Under the pieces are notes generated by a model that worked only from the letters and a program-made list of their open reading frames with translations, ran no database searches and had not been told where the DNA came from. Made by a program: the position numbers and the translations under genes. Below, piece after piece: positions 1 through 5,235 of a DNA stretch of 5,339 nucleotides (its first letter is position 1; every line of letters starts with the position of its first letter). This DNA comes from Deltaproteobacteria bacterium (GTDB lineage Bacteria; Bdellovibrionota_F; JAHFAK01). The stretch lies in the NCBI GenBank assembly GCA_023250585.1, contig JAHFAK010000132.1, forward strand, positions 1 through 5,339. Direction: 5' to 3'.

Positions 1-1
1 T

Positions 2-121
2 ATCAAACTGACTCTTGAAAAAGTGAATTACAATCAAATCAAAGCTTCAAAACTATTGGGCATTAATCGCAATACCCTTCGCAAGAAAATTCGCGAGCTC
101 AATATTCCCATGGAAAAATAA
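2..121 (+). CDS. Sigma54-dependent (NtrC-family) response regulator, C-terminal Fis-type DNA-binding tail (5'-truncated by window edge)
   Basis: Only the last 39 codons lie in the window, ending in TAA at 119-121. The translation contains AASKLL-type helix-turn-helix wording: a first helix with NQIKASKLLGI followed by a recognition helix NRNTLRKKIREL. This is the classic Fis-like HTH that closes NtrC/AtoC/ZraR-type bacterial enhancer-binding proteins. In that family the domain binds upstream enhancer sites, and the missing central AAA+ domain contacts sigma54 RNA polymerase. The A-x-x-LGI-x-RNTL-x-x-KI-x-EL pattern is seen directly; the family name comes from that pattern. The receiver and AAA+ domains must lie left of position 1, so which signal it serves cannot be told. 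A stand-alone Fis protein cannot be formally excluded. It converges on the minus-strand gene that ends at 182. Confidence 0.85.
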   Translation: MKLTLEKVNYNQIKASKLLGINRNTLRKKIRELNIPMEK

Positions 122-132
122 GGCTCATTCAC

Positions 133-150
133 CCACGGCTTAAGCCGTGG
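133..150. repeat. 18-base perfect palindrome, REP-like (copy 1)
   Basis: CCACGGCTTAAGCCGTGG is its own reverse complement, so it can fold into a hairpin. It lies 11 bases after the stop of the NtrC-type gene. A near-identical copy with one central difference (CTAAAG for CTTAAG) sits at 3664-3681, also between genes. GC-rich intergenic palindromes of this kind are typical of REP sequences or of IS200/IS605-type element ends moved by Y1 transposases. It has no U-tract on either strand, so it is not a textbook intrinsic terminator, though it may protect or end transcripts arriving from both sides. Confidence 0.75.
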
Positions 151-163
151 CGAACGGACGAGA

Positions 164-178
164 AGGAGCGTCACTCCT
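164..178. other. Small stem-loop in the convergent gap
   Basis: AGGAG and CTCCT form a five-base stem around a five-base loop (CGTCA). It begins 13 bases after the palindrome and ends just before the stop of the minus-strand gene at 182. On the plus strand it is followed, after a few bases, by the T-rich stretch AATTTTTATT, so it may act as a weak terminator for the regulator gene. Alternatively it is the second hairpin of a two-hairpin REP-like unit together with 133-150. The short stem and the distance to the T-run keep confidence low. Confidence 0.3.
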
Positions 179-181
179 CAC

Positions 182-1441
182 CTAATTTTTATTCAGTAAG
201 AAATCCATGACAAGTTTTTCAATCTTATCTGCAGAAGGATCTGATTGAAGCGCATAACAAGGAATTTGTAACTCTGCTTTCTCCCATAAATCACAATTAT
301 TATCAGTTATAACAAGCATCTTAACTTTTCTTGATTTCCATAATAATACTGTTCCGACATCATCCCCAAATAACTCATTTGAATTCTTTGGTTCACTACT
401 TGTACTCGTAAAATAAACAATGCGATCTATGTTTTTATACTGAGTGTCCACAAAGGATAAATTCTTTAGGCAATTAAAACCAACCGCATCTTCGCTAAAG
501 GTTAGCTTTCCTTGTATTTTACCAAGTATTGACTCGCCTGTTGTACTTTCCTTAGGTAGGCTCGATAATTCTTCTGCTGTAATTACTGTTCGCAATGCTC
601 CATCTCCTTCCATTGTGATAAGAGATAGTGCTTCTTTAAATCCCTCATCTTTTAATACAAAGAACATCTCTAGAAGAGAATCTCGTATCGCATTGGAACG
701 TCCTGCAGAATGAAAAGATTTTAAGTTTTCTAATAAAATTATTTTTTGGTTGGTCTTTATTAGTGTGAAATTAAAGACAAGCCTATCTCCTTCAATCTCT
801 CCCTGTTTGCATGGAGTTATATTCTTATTACTATTCATCATTTTCACCCAGCTACTTGAGGGTATTTCTAATTCAGCTATACTAAAAATAGGTCTCCACG
901 TGTAGGCTTCTTCTTGGTTGGTAATTGTTTGACAGCTACCTTCATCGACAAATACGACTATCTTCTCTTTGCCACTCAACTGATAGCCCTTAACTTTCAC
1001 TTTATATTTTTTAGAAGATTCTCTATCTCCTGTAGGAAAAGAACTATGAGTCGTCTGTTGTTCTTGTGTAGAATTTTGAGAAAATGCTTTAAAATTAAAT
1101 ACTACATAATTCCCTTCACGTAATCCTTTTTGGCAATTGGTTAAATCTTGACCCTTAAGTATCACTTTAGCCCACGTATTGGGGACAACTCTTCTTTCTT
1201 CAATAAAAGATTGAATGAAAAAATCAGATTCTTCTGGACTCTTACCTGTCGTACAACTATTTTCATCCCTAAAAAAAACCATTTCTGTACCATCTACTCT
1301 GAATTCAATACCTTTGACTTTTATAGCATATTCTTTATTTTCTTGAGCATCCATTACAGCTTTTTCTCCCGCTGATATACTTTCAATCATACACATACTT
1401 AGTAAACATATCATCATTCTCTGTACATTATATCTCCACAT
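182..1441 (-). CDS. Secreted protein of unknown family: two tandem ~80-residue two-cysteine domains plus a degenerate vWA-like C-terminal region
   Basis: The product is 419 residues. The ATG at 1441 is chosen because AAGGAGGT stands five bases upstream; an in-frame ATG at 1504 would overlap the preceding gene and lacks such a site. Residues 8-24 form a hydrophobic export signal with possible cleavage after ISA; no proper lipobox is present. Residues 38-117 and 146-225 are clearly duplicated. Each copy starts with KVKG, has F-x-DE-x-SC, P-x3-W-x-K and T-x-C-x2-G-x2-EG, and ends in VFNF. Two cysteines about 40 residues apart (63/103 and 170/211) suggest one disulfide per copy. Residues 233-398 show alternating hydrophobic strands and helices (IILLENLKSF, a long helix, EALSLITM, TTGES, RIVYFTS, KVKMLVIT) that resemble a von Willebrand A domain. 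The metal-binding DxSxS would be replaced by E-x-L-x-S, so the metal site is probably lost. I do not recognise a named family. The gene starts 22 bases after the beta-helix lipoprotein gene and is very likely in its operon; a periplasmic or surface role is inferred. Confidence 0.88.
   Translation of the reverse strand: MWRYNVQRMMICLLSMCMIESISAGEKAVMDAQENKEYAIKVKGIEFRVDGTEMVFFRDENSCTTGKSPEESDFFIQSFIEERRVVPNTWAKVILKGQDLTNCQKGLREGNYVVFNFKAFSQNSTQEQQTTHSSFPTGDRESSKKYKVKVKGYQLSGKEKIVVFVDEGSCQTITNQEEAYTWRPIFSIAELEIPSSSWVKMMNSNKNITPCKQGEIEGDRLVFNFTLIKTNQKIILLENLKSFHSAGRSNAIRDSLLEMFFVLKDEGFKEALSLITMEGDGALRTVITAEELSSLPKESTTGESILGKIQGKLTFSEDAVGFNCLKNLSFVDTQYKNIDRIVYFTSTSSEPKNSNELFGDDVGTVLLWKSRKVKMLVITDNNCDLWEKAELQIPCYALQSDPSADKIEKLVMDFLLNKN
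767..1330 (-). repeat. Region coding for the tandem duplicated domain (copy 1 at 1091-1330, copy 2 at 767-1006)
   Basis: The two copies align almost without gaps over 80 residues: one residue is missing in copy 2 before the first cysteine and one is added between the cysteines. The distance from the second cysteine to the VFNF motif is 11 residues in both. They are joined by a 28-residue linker rich in Ser, Thr and Gln. The similarity is at protein level; the DNA has diverged, so the duplication is old rather than a recent tandem copy. Confidence 0.85.
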
Positions 1442-1446
1442 AGTAA

Positions 1447-1454
1447 ACCTCCTT
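1447..1454 (-). promoter_or_regulatory. Shine-Dalgarno site deciding the start of the duplicated-domain gene
   Basis: Read on the minus strand this is AAGGAGGT, a near-perfect anti-16S match, five bases from the ATG at 1441. It lies entirely in the 22-base gap after the beta-helix gene stop. It supports efficient re-initiation in a two-gene operon and rules against the upstream ATG at 1504. Confidence 0.85.
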
Positions 1455-1463
1455 CTTATATAC

Positions 1464-3413
1464 CTATTGTTGATACTCATATGCCCCAAGGTCAATGATG
1501 TCATTGACTATCCGTGGGTTACTATCTTTGTCAAGCAGCGGTGTAATCTCATTCCACTCAGAATTATCGCCTCTATCAATACACGTTGATCCTTCTTCTA
1601 ATTGGAAATCATCGCTAAAATAGGGCTTACAGGTCATATTGTTCGGAAAATCGCTTCCCGTATAGGTATCAAAATCTATAGTTTTACCATCTGAGGTAGC
1701 TAAATGTGCAGTGCTATCACCATTAAAACCATTGTATTCAAATTCAGGGAGAATAGCACCATCATTGGTATCAATGAAAACATCAACATAATTATTTACT
1801 GGATACTCATATACAATATTATTTTTTACCTTGAGGGTTGTCCCAGGGTATCTCTTTAATCTCATTGCATCCCCTATCCAAGAATCGCTTGAATCATTAT
1901 TTACTAACGTATTATTCAATATAAGCATATTTGATTTCGAAGAAAATGACTGCGCAGATAGTCCTCCACCAAAGTATCCGCTGTTTCCACCAAAAACATT
2001 ATTTATAAGTGAAACCTGAGAGCTATCGTGACTATTTATACATAGTCCTCCATAAGAACCTCCATGAGAGCCATTACTTTTATTATCATAAATACTATTG
2101 TTTGAAATTGTAGTAATCGAATCATCATAGCTATTAGAAGATCCTCCTCCACAATAGTCTGCAGTATTATCTTCAATAATATTATTAACCATCAACATGG
2201 TCGAATCTTTACTACTTGAAGTATATATTCCTCCTCCATTATAAGAGTTATTATTCTCAACAATATTATTTGCAATATACACTATTACATCATCATACAT
2301 ATATACGCCTATACCTCCTCCAAATGTATAATTATCTCCTATCTTTGACTGACGAATATTATATCGTACTTGAGTATTCTCAATAGTTACTCTACTTGCT
2401 TCTTGAGCTAGAATCTTTATACCTAAATTATTATTTGGATTTGAATCCTTCTTACCTTCAATTATTAAGCCATTCACATAAACTTTAGAATCTGCCCAAA
2501 TTGCGATAAAGAGTATGTCAAAATTCGGTTGAGTGGCTTTTAAGCCGCTATTCTCATCAATGCTGATTAAAAATAATGTTTTATTTATGCTAATTTTTTT
2601 AGTTATATTTATCATTCCTTTGATATTGACACATGAATATTTACTTGAAGAACTCACTGCGTTTTGTAATGCATTTTCATCGCTCACGGTAATGCTCGTG
2701 CTACTATTATTACAATATTGCTTCTGCAATTCACAAACCCAATCATCTTGATCAGGATTAAAGTTCTGGGGACAATTGTCTTCTGAATTTTTAATTCCAT
2801 CTCCATCATCATCACTTATATCCTCAGGTATAGGTACATCACTGGTATAATCATCTGCAAGTTCATCATCACTGTATGACTCACCTTTATTTTCACAGGG
2901 ATCCCCTTTGCCATCACCATCGGTATCACTTTGATCTTTATTTGCGATGGTAGAACAATTATCTTTAGTATTTTCAATACCATCTCCATCCATATCAGCG
3001 TCACAGACATCGCCTGCTCCATCATTGTCTTGGTCTTTTTGATCAGCATTTGCAACATCAACACAATTATCCTGCCAATTTTGTACTCCATCTTGATCGT
3101 TATCCCCGTTATCTTGGCTGTCACACATATCACCAAGCTTATCTTGATCTTGATCGGCTTGATCTGCATTAATAATAGTAGGACAATTGTCACTCTCATC
3201 AGATATTCCATCTCCATCAGTATCTGTCTGAATACTCTTTTCGGCTCCTGCTTCTTCAAGTATACCAGTCGTAGCCTCTTCCGAAGTTGGGTCGTCAGTT
3301 CCAGCTAAGACCTGTTCAGAACTACTCGACTCACCTGTTTTCAAGGATATAATCCCATCTGAACATGCCACAGATACACAGGAAATTAAAATCAAGGGTA
3401 GTGCTTTTCGCAT
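1464..3413 (-). CDS. Surface lipoprotein with thrombospondin type 3 repeats and a right-handed parallel beta-helix
   Basis: The product is 649 residues from the ATG at 3413. GAGGAG lies six bases upstream of that ATG, whereas the ATG at 3419 touches it directly and is unlikely to be used. The N-terminus is a lipoprotein signal: MRK, a hydrophobic stretch, then Cys12 in LISC or Cys17 in SVAC. A Ser/Thr/Glu-rich linker leads to thrombospondin type 3 calcium loops (about residues 64-174 and 201-227) with repeated D-x-DGDG and DNC. Residues ~255-545 form a beta-helix with regularly spaced NN-[IVT] turns and GGG-[IL] motifs. The C-terminus has a C-I-D-x-G motif and a closing DLGAYEY, typical of bacterial surface beta-helix proteins. 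Known members of these families are calcium-stiffened stalks with adhesive or carbohydrate-binding heads; a catalytic site is not evident. It is probably anchored in the outer membrane, with the TSP3 part as stalk and the helix as head (inference). A TATAAA lies upstream at 3432-3437 but no good -35 box was seen. The next gene follows after 22 bases. Confidence 0.92.
   Translation of the reverse strand: MRKALPLILISCVSVACSDGIISLKTGESSSSEQVLAGTDDPTSEEATTGILEEAGAEKSIQTDTDGDGISDESDNCPTIINADQADQDQDKLGDMCDSQDNGDNDQDGVQNWQDNCVDVANADQKDQDNDGAGDVCDADMDGDGIENTKDNCSTIANKDQSDTDGDGKGDPCENKGESYSDDELADDYTSDVPIPEDISDDDGDGIKNSEDNCPQNFNPDQDDWVCELQKQYCNNSSTSITVSDENALQNAVSSSSKYSCVNIKGMINITKKISINKTLFLISIDENSGLKATQPNFDILFIAIWADSKVYVNGLIIEGKKDSNPNNNLGIKILAQEASRVTIENTQVRYNIRQSKIGDNYTFGGGIGVYMYDDVIVYIANNIVENNNSYNGGGIYTSSSKDSTMLMVNNIIEDNTADYCGGGSSNSYDDSITTISNNSIYDNKSNGSHGGSYGGLCINSHDSSQVSLINNVFGGNSGYFGGGLSAQSFSSKSNMLILNNTLVNNDSSDSWIGDAMRLKRYPGTTLKVKNNIVYEYPVNNYVDVFIDTNDGAILPEFEYNGFNGDSTAHLATSDGKTIDFDTYTGSDFPNNMTCKPYFSDDFQLEEGSTCIDRGDNSEWNEITPLLDKDSNPRIVNDIIDLGAYEYQQ
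2733..3224 (-). repeat. Region coding for the thrombospondin type 3 calcium-loop repeats
   Basis: About seven Asp-rich loops are seen in order, alternating a long type (DTDGDGISDESDNCP, DNDQDGVQNWQDNC, DMDGDGIENTKDNC, DDDGDGIKNSEDNCP) with a short type (DQDQDKLGDMCD, DQDNDGAGDVCD, DTDGDGKGDPC). This alternation with paired cysteines is the hallmark of TSP3. The last short loop is shrunken to NPDQDDWVC and lacks most of the calcium-binding aspartates. A 27-residue acidic spacer separates the last unit from the others. Confidence 0.9.
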
Positions 3414-3419
3414 AGTCAT

Positions 3420-3425
3420 CTCCTC
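3420..3425 (-). promoter_or_regulatory. Shine-Dalgarno site deciding the start of the beta-helix lipoprotein gene
   Basis: GAGGAG on the minus strand is six bases from the ATG at 3413 and zero bases from the ATG at 3419. This makes the downstream ATG the likely start and removes two residues from the longest possible reading frame. Confidence 0.75.
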
Positions 3426-3713
3426 ATATAATTTATACTATGCATTATTAAGCAATTGACATGCCAAATTTTAGTTTTTGTTTTATTTACTAATAGCCTG
3501 ATTGTATTAGCAAAATTTTTGAATGGGCTTAAATCTTGAAATACTTCATTTGATCTTTATACAAAATTCCACAAATAATCCTGTATCTATGAAAATTTTT
3601 CCTATTATATAAAAACAAAAAAGAGGGAAAGGGAAAGGTGCCATCCACGAATCACAGGGAGCCCCACGGCTAAAGCCGTGGTACTCTGCGAAGGCGGATA
3701 GATTTGTTGATAC
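3426..3713. other. Non-coding gap between the YdeI-like gene and the beta-helix gene
   Basis: These ~290 bases hold no convincing gene on either strand. The half next to the beta-helix gene is very AT-rich and must carry its promoter; a TATAAA at 3432-3437 (minus strand) is a candidate -10, but no convincing -35 stands at the right distance. The other half has a purine-rich tract at 3611-3638 (a pyrimidine and T-rich tract on the transcribed strand) and the second palindrome copy at 3664-3681. The hairpin and the distant T-rich tract could together end transcription of the YdeI-like gene, but they are about 26 bases apart, too far for a classic intrinsic terminator. Confidence 0.5.
3664..3681. 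repeat. 18-base REP-like palindrome (copy 2)
   Basis: CCACGGCTAAAGCCGTGG has seven-base perfect arms around the four bases TAAA. It matches copy 1 at 133-150 at 17 of 18 positions. It lies 32 bases downstream of the YdeI-like gene stop. The flanks differ (TACTCTGCGAAGG here, CGAACGGACGAG at copy 1), so only the palindrome core is shared. Two copies in intergenic spaces within 3.5 kb suggest a dispersed element in this genome. Confidence 0.75.
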
Positions 3714-4355
3714 TCATGTTTTTGAGACCTTCTCCCGTTTAGTAAGATATTTATCATTAAGCCCAATGCCCTTTGCAATCAATTCCAGTGCTTTTTCTAT
3801 ATGTGCTTTGCGCGTCTCTTCTCGTTTGGCTTGCGTAATCCATTCAATATAATCGTACTGTTTAGTCTTGGTGAATTCAGTAAATTTTTTCTCTAACTTC
3901 TTTTTGTGTAATTCAGTTCTGAAATAGGTAGGTATCGTAAGAGATCTTTTCTGAGCAACTGGTTTTATGCTTTTCTCATTAATCAAAGCTGATTCGCGTA
4001 AATATTCGGCAATTTGTCGAATCAACTGCGGGCTTAAATCTTGGCCCGAAAAGAATTTAATCATACGATTACGACTATTGTCATGACCATCAGTAAAAAG
4101 CTTAAAGGAATCTTTCATAAGACCACCATTGAAAAACACAAATGAGACATGCTCCTTAAATCCCCATATGCCGCATATCATACCATGATGGTTAAAGTTT
4201 GGCCCCCATTTCCAGTCTTCTTTAATGTCTGGAAGAGTTTCATGAATAAGTTTTCTAAGCTTAAGACAGATAGTTTTCTGAAACCCTGATAAATTACTAA
4301 ATGCTTCATCAATTTTCTTTTGAGCGTCTTTTCGTATAGTTGTCATAGGTTGCAT
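3714..4355 (-). CDS. YdeI/OmdA-type protein with N-terminal DUF1801-like domain
   Basis: The product is 213 residues if the ATG at 4355 is used. No clear Shine-Dalgarno stands before it, before the in-frame TTG at 4370 or before the ATG at 4346, so the start is uncertain by a few residues. Residues ~15-120 look like the DUF1801 fold: a helix with LRKLIHETLPDI, then W-x-WGPNF, G-x-I-x-GI-x-GFK and VFFNGG. Residues ~140-195 match the OmdA/YdeI tail: IPTYF, a Lys-rich helix ending F-x-x-F, Y-x-Y-x-EWI-x-x-AKREETR and HIEKALELIAKG. Proteins of this family are small, soluble and cytoplasmic; they have been linked by name to bacteriocin protection, but their biochemical activity is not settled. No signal peptide is present, unlike all its same-strand neighbours here, so it is probably functionally independent of them. 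It follows the lipoprotein gene by about 100 bases, which may or may not be a shared transcript. Confidence 0.85.
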   Translation of the reverse strand: MQPMTTIRKDAQKKIDEAFSNLSGFQKTICLKLRKLIHETLPDIKEDWKWGPNFNHHGMICGIWGFKEHVSFVFFNGGLMKDSFKLFTDGHDNSRNRMIKFFSGQDLSPQLIRQIAEYLRESALINEKSIKPVAQKRSLTIPTYFRTELHKKKLEKKFTEFTKTKQYDYIEWITQAKREETRKAHIEKALELIAKGIGLNDKYLTKREKVSKT

Positions 4356-4378
4356 TACAACATATGACAATAGAATTT

Positions 4379-4395
4379 TTCAATACAATATTGAA
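4379..4395. promoter_or_regulatory. Inverted repeat upstream of the YdeI-like gene, possible operator
   Basis: TTCAATA and TATTGAA are perfect seven-base arms around CAA. The site is 24-40 bases upstream of the ATG at 4355, where a dimeric repressor or activator could act. It could equally be the hairpin of a weak 3' end for the lipoprotein gene ending at 4454. The AT-only arms can arise by chance in this composition. Confidence 0.25.
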
Positions 4396-4453
4396 TGCTA
4401 ATGTACCAGCTCAATTAATGGGGAAGTTAGTGTGTAGGTATGTTCTCCCTAGT

Positions 4454-5062
4454 TTATTCTTTTTCAAATCCAACGACCATACCACTTCCAACTGGCAAAG
4501 ACACCGGTTCATCGCCTTTGAGCCATAGGCCCATTGCTTGCGAACCTGCACCAATAGCACCACCTGCAGCAGCTCCAGCGATAGCTCCAACAATTACTCC
4601 ACCAACCCCATATTTTGCGCCCACAAGAGCACCACCGAGTGCTCCAACTGTTCCACCTATTGCAGCACCTTTGCCCATTTCTTTCATATAGCGAGCTGTT
4701 GTAGGAGTAACGGCAAGTCGTCCTGATTGCATTGAATTTACTGGATATGATTGTTCAAAGTTATCTTTTTTGACTCGAATCACCGATGGAGCAAATTCGA
4801 CTTTGTTTCCACCCGTAACAAAGTATCCATCGAGAATGCTCCCCTGTGGAATTTTAGTTCCATCAGATAAATTAATAGGCGCAGCTACTTTAAACGATAC
4901 AGGTCCTTCCTCTACTGCCGTATTGAGCGCTGATTCTAAAAATACCGGCACACTTTTTTCAGTAATCGTTGGTCCCGTTGGATTCGTTCGTATTGGCTGT
5001 TTTGCAGCACAGGAAATGAAAAATAACACCGACATACTGTACAATAATATCTGTTTAACCAT
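4454..5062 (-). CDS. Small lipoprotein with glycine zipper, VirB10/TrbI-like fold suspected
   Basis: The product is 202 residues. The ATG at 5062 has GGAGG six bases upstream. Residues 1-18 are a lipoprotein signal ending in the lipobox-like FISC (Cys18), so it is probably anchored in a membrane facing the periplasm. Residues 38-118 form a beta-rich part with PVFLESALNTAV, V-x-APINLSDGTKIPQGSILDGYF, VEFAPSVIRV and a final SGRL. This order (small residue, then 'P-x-GS-x-L-x-G', then strands, then a Gly-Arg/Gly-Gly turn) resembles the C-terminal barrel of VirB10/TrbI, the outer-membrane core of type IV secretion. Residues ~130-174 are a long Gly/Ala-rich double hydrophobic segment with many GxxxG spacings, a glycine zipper that could insert in a membrane. 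The tail PVSLPVGSGMVVGF resembles the last VirB10 strand. The VirB10 link is my inference; a generic glycine-zipper envelope lipoprotein is the alternative. No other secretion genes are visible. Confidence 0.85.
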   Translation of the reverse strand: MVKQILLYSMSVLFFISCAAKQPIRTNPTGPTITEKSVPVFLESALNTAVEEGPVSFKVAAPINLSDGTKIPQGSILDGYFVTGGNKVEFAPSVIRVKKDNFEQSYPVNSMQSGRLAVTPTTARYMKEMGKGAAIGGTVGALGGALVGAKYGVGGVIVGAIAGAAAGGAIGAGSQAMGLWLKGDEPVSLPVGSGMVVGFEKE

Positions 5063-5068
5063 TGTATA

Positions 5069-5073
5069 CCTCC
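5069..5073 (-). promoter_or_regulatory. Shine-Dalgarno site of the glycine-zipper lipoprotein gene
   Basis: GGAGG on the minus strand, six bases from the ATG at 5062, fixes the start so that the lipoprotein signal is complete. Upstream, the minus strand has TTGACA and TTGACC boxes around 5112-5144, but neither is paired with a good -10 at 16-18 bases, so no promoter is called. Confidence 0.75.
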
Positions 5074-5185
5074 ATACTATATCGCTGAACGAACATCTTC
5101 CTTTTTATGTATTATTTGTCAAATTGATAATTTTTTGGTCAACTATCATTATTCGCTCCTTGCCCTTATTCATACTAATACTAAG

Positions 5186-5214
5186 TTGCATTCATAGAGG
5201 AACTAAATTATAAT
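5186..5214 (+). promoter_or_regulatory. Sigma70-type promoter of the transposase-like gene
   Basis: TTGCAT (5186-5191) and the consensus TATAAT (5209-5214) are separated by exactly 17 bases. Transcription would begin near 5220-5222, giving a leader of only about 15 bases that holds the ribosome binding site. This is the best promoter match in the window. Confidence 0.75.
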
Positions 5215-5222
5215 ATTTTCTG

Positions 5223-5230
5223 AAAGGAGG
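5223..5230 (+). promoter_or_regulatory. Shine-Dalgarno site of the transposase-like gene
   Basis: AAAGGAGG stands five bases before the ATG at 5236 and directly behind the predicted transcription start, so it fixes the start of the gene at the right edge. Confidence 0.8.
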
Positions 5231-5235
5231 GCATT

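Noticed and set aside
1441-1504. Upstream ATG at 1504 for the duplicated-domain protein
   Set aside because: It would overlap the beta-helix gene by 41 bases, has no ribosome binding site, and puts an Arg-rich stretch before the signal peptide; the ATG at 1441 has a near-perfect site.
2892-3224. CRISPR-like or DNA tandem repeat
   Set aside because: The periodicity comes from Asp/Gly/Asn codons of protein repeats; there are no identical DNA repeats with unique spacers.
2816-3308. Long open frames on both strands over the TSP3 region
   Set aside because: They are shadows of the Asp-rich repeat coding region, giving low-complexity Ile/Met/Leu-rich translations without a start signal.
3611-3638. 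Purine-rich tract as part of an intrinsic terminator
   Set aside because: On the minus strand the pyrimidine/T tract is about 26 bases past the hairpin at 3664-3681, too far for a standard hairpin plus U-tract.
4440-4726. Plus-strand frames rich in Pro, Ala, Ser and Thr opposite the glycine zipper
   Set aside because: They are antisense images of Gly/Ala codons in the lipoprotein gene, with no start signal.
4770-5213. Plus-strand 147-codon frame crossing the lipoprotein start region
   Set aside because: It is antisense to the lipoprotein N-terminus and runs through the promoter of the right-edge gene; no ribosome binding site and no family resemblance.
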